NCBI GenBank assembly: GCA_963169745.1
Contig: CAUJCU010000002.1
Coordinates: forward strand, 310,001-374,000
Source: Bacteroidota bacterium
GTDB lineage: Bacteria > Bacteroidota > Bacteroidia > UBA4408
Reading direction: 5' to 3'
DNA length: 64,000 bases
Position numbers and translations under genes: made by a program. The notes under the pieces are model-generated. The model made no database searches. It was not told the origin of the DNA and saw only the letters and a program-made list of their open reading frames with translations. Shown piece after piece: positions 63,476 to 64,000 of the stretch; positions within the stretch are counted from its first letter, which is position 1, and each line of letters opens with the position of its first letter.

Positions 63476-64000
63476 CTATTTACTTGCCTTCAGTAATTTT
63501 GAGAACAAAGAGCCATACATTATGAGCAAACCAATAAGTACAATTATGACAAAACCTCCGGCTGTTTTAGCTAATAAGGCTCCCGTTTCATGAACATTTC
63601 CAATATCAATGCCGGTATAGTCGGCATACCGTCTTGGAACGCTTTTCATACCTCCCAAATAAAACATCAGTAAGAATCCGCTGGCACCAAAAACAAAAGT
63701 CCAAAATCCTAATCCGGGCTTTACGGCATCTCTTTCTTCTTTATTATTGTGAGCCAAATAAAATAAAAAGCCCAAAATGAATAAAACAACACCCAAAAGC
63801 ATATAGGTATGGAAGTGGGCTGGCACCCATAAGGTATTGTGCAGTATTTTATTGATTGACATGGTGGAGTCAACAACAGCTGCAAAGCCCCCAATTGCCC
63901 ATCCTGCCATTCCTAAAAGAAATGCCATAGGAATGATACTCCATTTTATTTTAGCATGATACACTTGAACAATAAGGCCAAACATTGTTACTACAGTGGC
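63476..64000 (-). CDS. Haem-copper oxidase subunit I (C-terminal part)
   Basis: About 174 residues of the C-terminal end of a cytochrome oxidase subunit I; the frame stays open to the window edge, so the start is outside. The haem ligands of helix X are in WVPAHFHTYMLLG (HFH: high-spin and low-spin haem histidines). SVPRRYADY is the short motif after helix XI. Several transmembrane helices are visible. The type (A, B or C) cannot be fixed from this part; HNTLWVPAHFHT differs from the A-type HDTYYVVAHFHY. Confidence 0.85.
   Translation of the reverse strand, partial: ATVVTMFGLIVQVYHAKIKWSIIPMAFLLGMAGWAIGGFAAVVDSTMSINKILHNTLWVPAHFHTYMLLGVVLFILGFLFYLAHNNKEERDAVKPGLGFWTFVFGASGFLLMFYLGGMKSVPRRYADYTGIDIGNVHETGALLAKTAGGFVIIVLIGLLIMYGSLFSKLLKASK

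Noticed and set aside
1-64000. CRISPR array, prophage, integron or toxin-antitoxin pair
   Set aside because: No spaced direct repeats, phage genes, integrase or toxin-like pair could be seen on either strand.

Overview
The window is a gene-dense, AT-rich chromosomal stretch from a member of the Bacteroidota. The evidence is the SufSE-SufT-DUF2480 gene order, type IX secretion (T9SS) type A and type B C-terminal sorting domains, an OMP_b-brl_3/carboxypeptidase-regulatory TonB receptor, an ExbB-ExbD-ExbD-TonB operon, the DUF2851, DUF2480 and DUF4910 families, promoters of the Bacteroidota type (TTTG, about 19-20 bp, TAnnTTTG) and the lack of obvious Shine-Dalgarno sequences. I cannot place it below phylum. 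I saw no phage, transposase, CRISPR array or clear pseudogene; most of it is core genome with several surface-protein genes. TTG start codons are frequent. | Layout. 1-3251: end of the suf Fe-S assembly operon (+) with a terminator. 3250-5795: leftward operon coiled-coil protein, zapA, a 6S RNA gene and rny behind one good promoter. 5869-13720: M23 peptidase, small Cys-rich exported protein, glycosyltransferase, TonB receptor-like barrel, RsmB/NOP methyltransferase, META-domain protein, fluoride channel. 13773-18058: tRNA-Cys, era and the exbB-exbD-exbD-tonB operon. 18252-25788: tcdA, a T9SS cargo protein, DUF2851, PspC and queA. 25822-34894: trhO, AI-2E family permease, tadA/DUF4910 pair, mntR-mntH, ilvE. 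35543-45370: a rightward run with lysS, an AsmA-like/GT51 transglycosylase, coaX, outer-membrane protein, lptC, CNNM protein, gamma carbonic anhydrase and adenine deaminase. 45540-51336: a leftward four-gene operon of ECF sigma factor, a protein predicted to span both membranes, a PKD lipoprotein and a large PKD/SdrD-like T9SS protein. 51500-54324: ribE, a DUF1571/LysM-like protein, DUF4197, ArsC-like. 54336-62111: two large T9SS type B proteins, one with five lamin-tail domains. 62242-64000: a membrane protein, a SCO copper chaperone and the end of a haem-copper oxidase subunit I. | Highlights. The best candidate for an unusual system is the sigma factor/dual-membrane protein/PKD surface protein operon, which fits the dual membrane-spanning anti-sigma (Dma) idea known from Bacteroides and here is wired directly to surface cargo. 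A well-supported 198-nt 6S RNA lies between zapA and rny. Other points are a MntH-UspA fusion translationally coupled to MntR, a perfect 29-bp inverted repeat, an AsmA-GT51 fusion and a LysM-like segment inside a DUF1571 protein.
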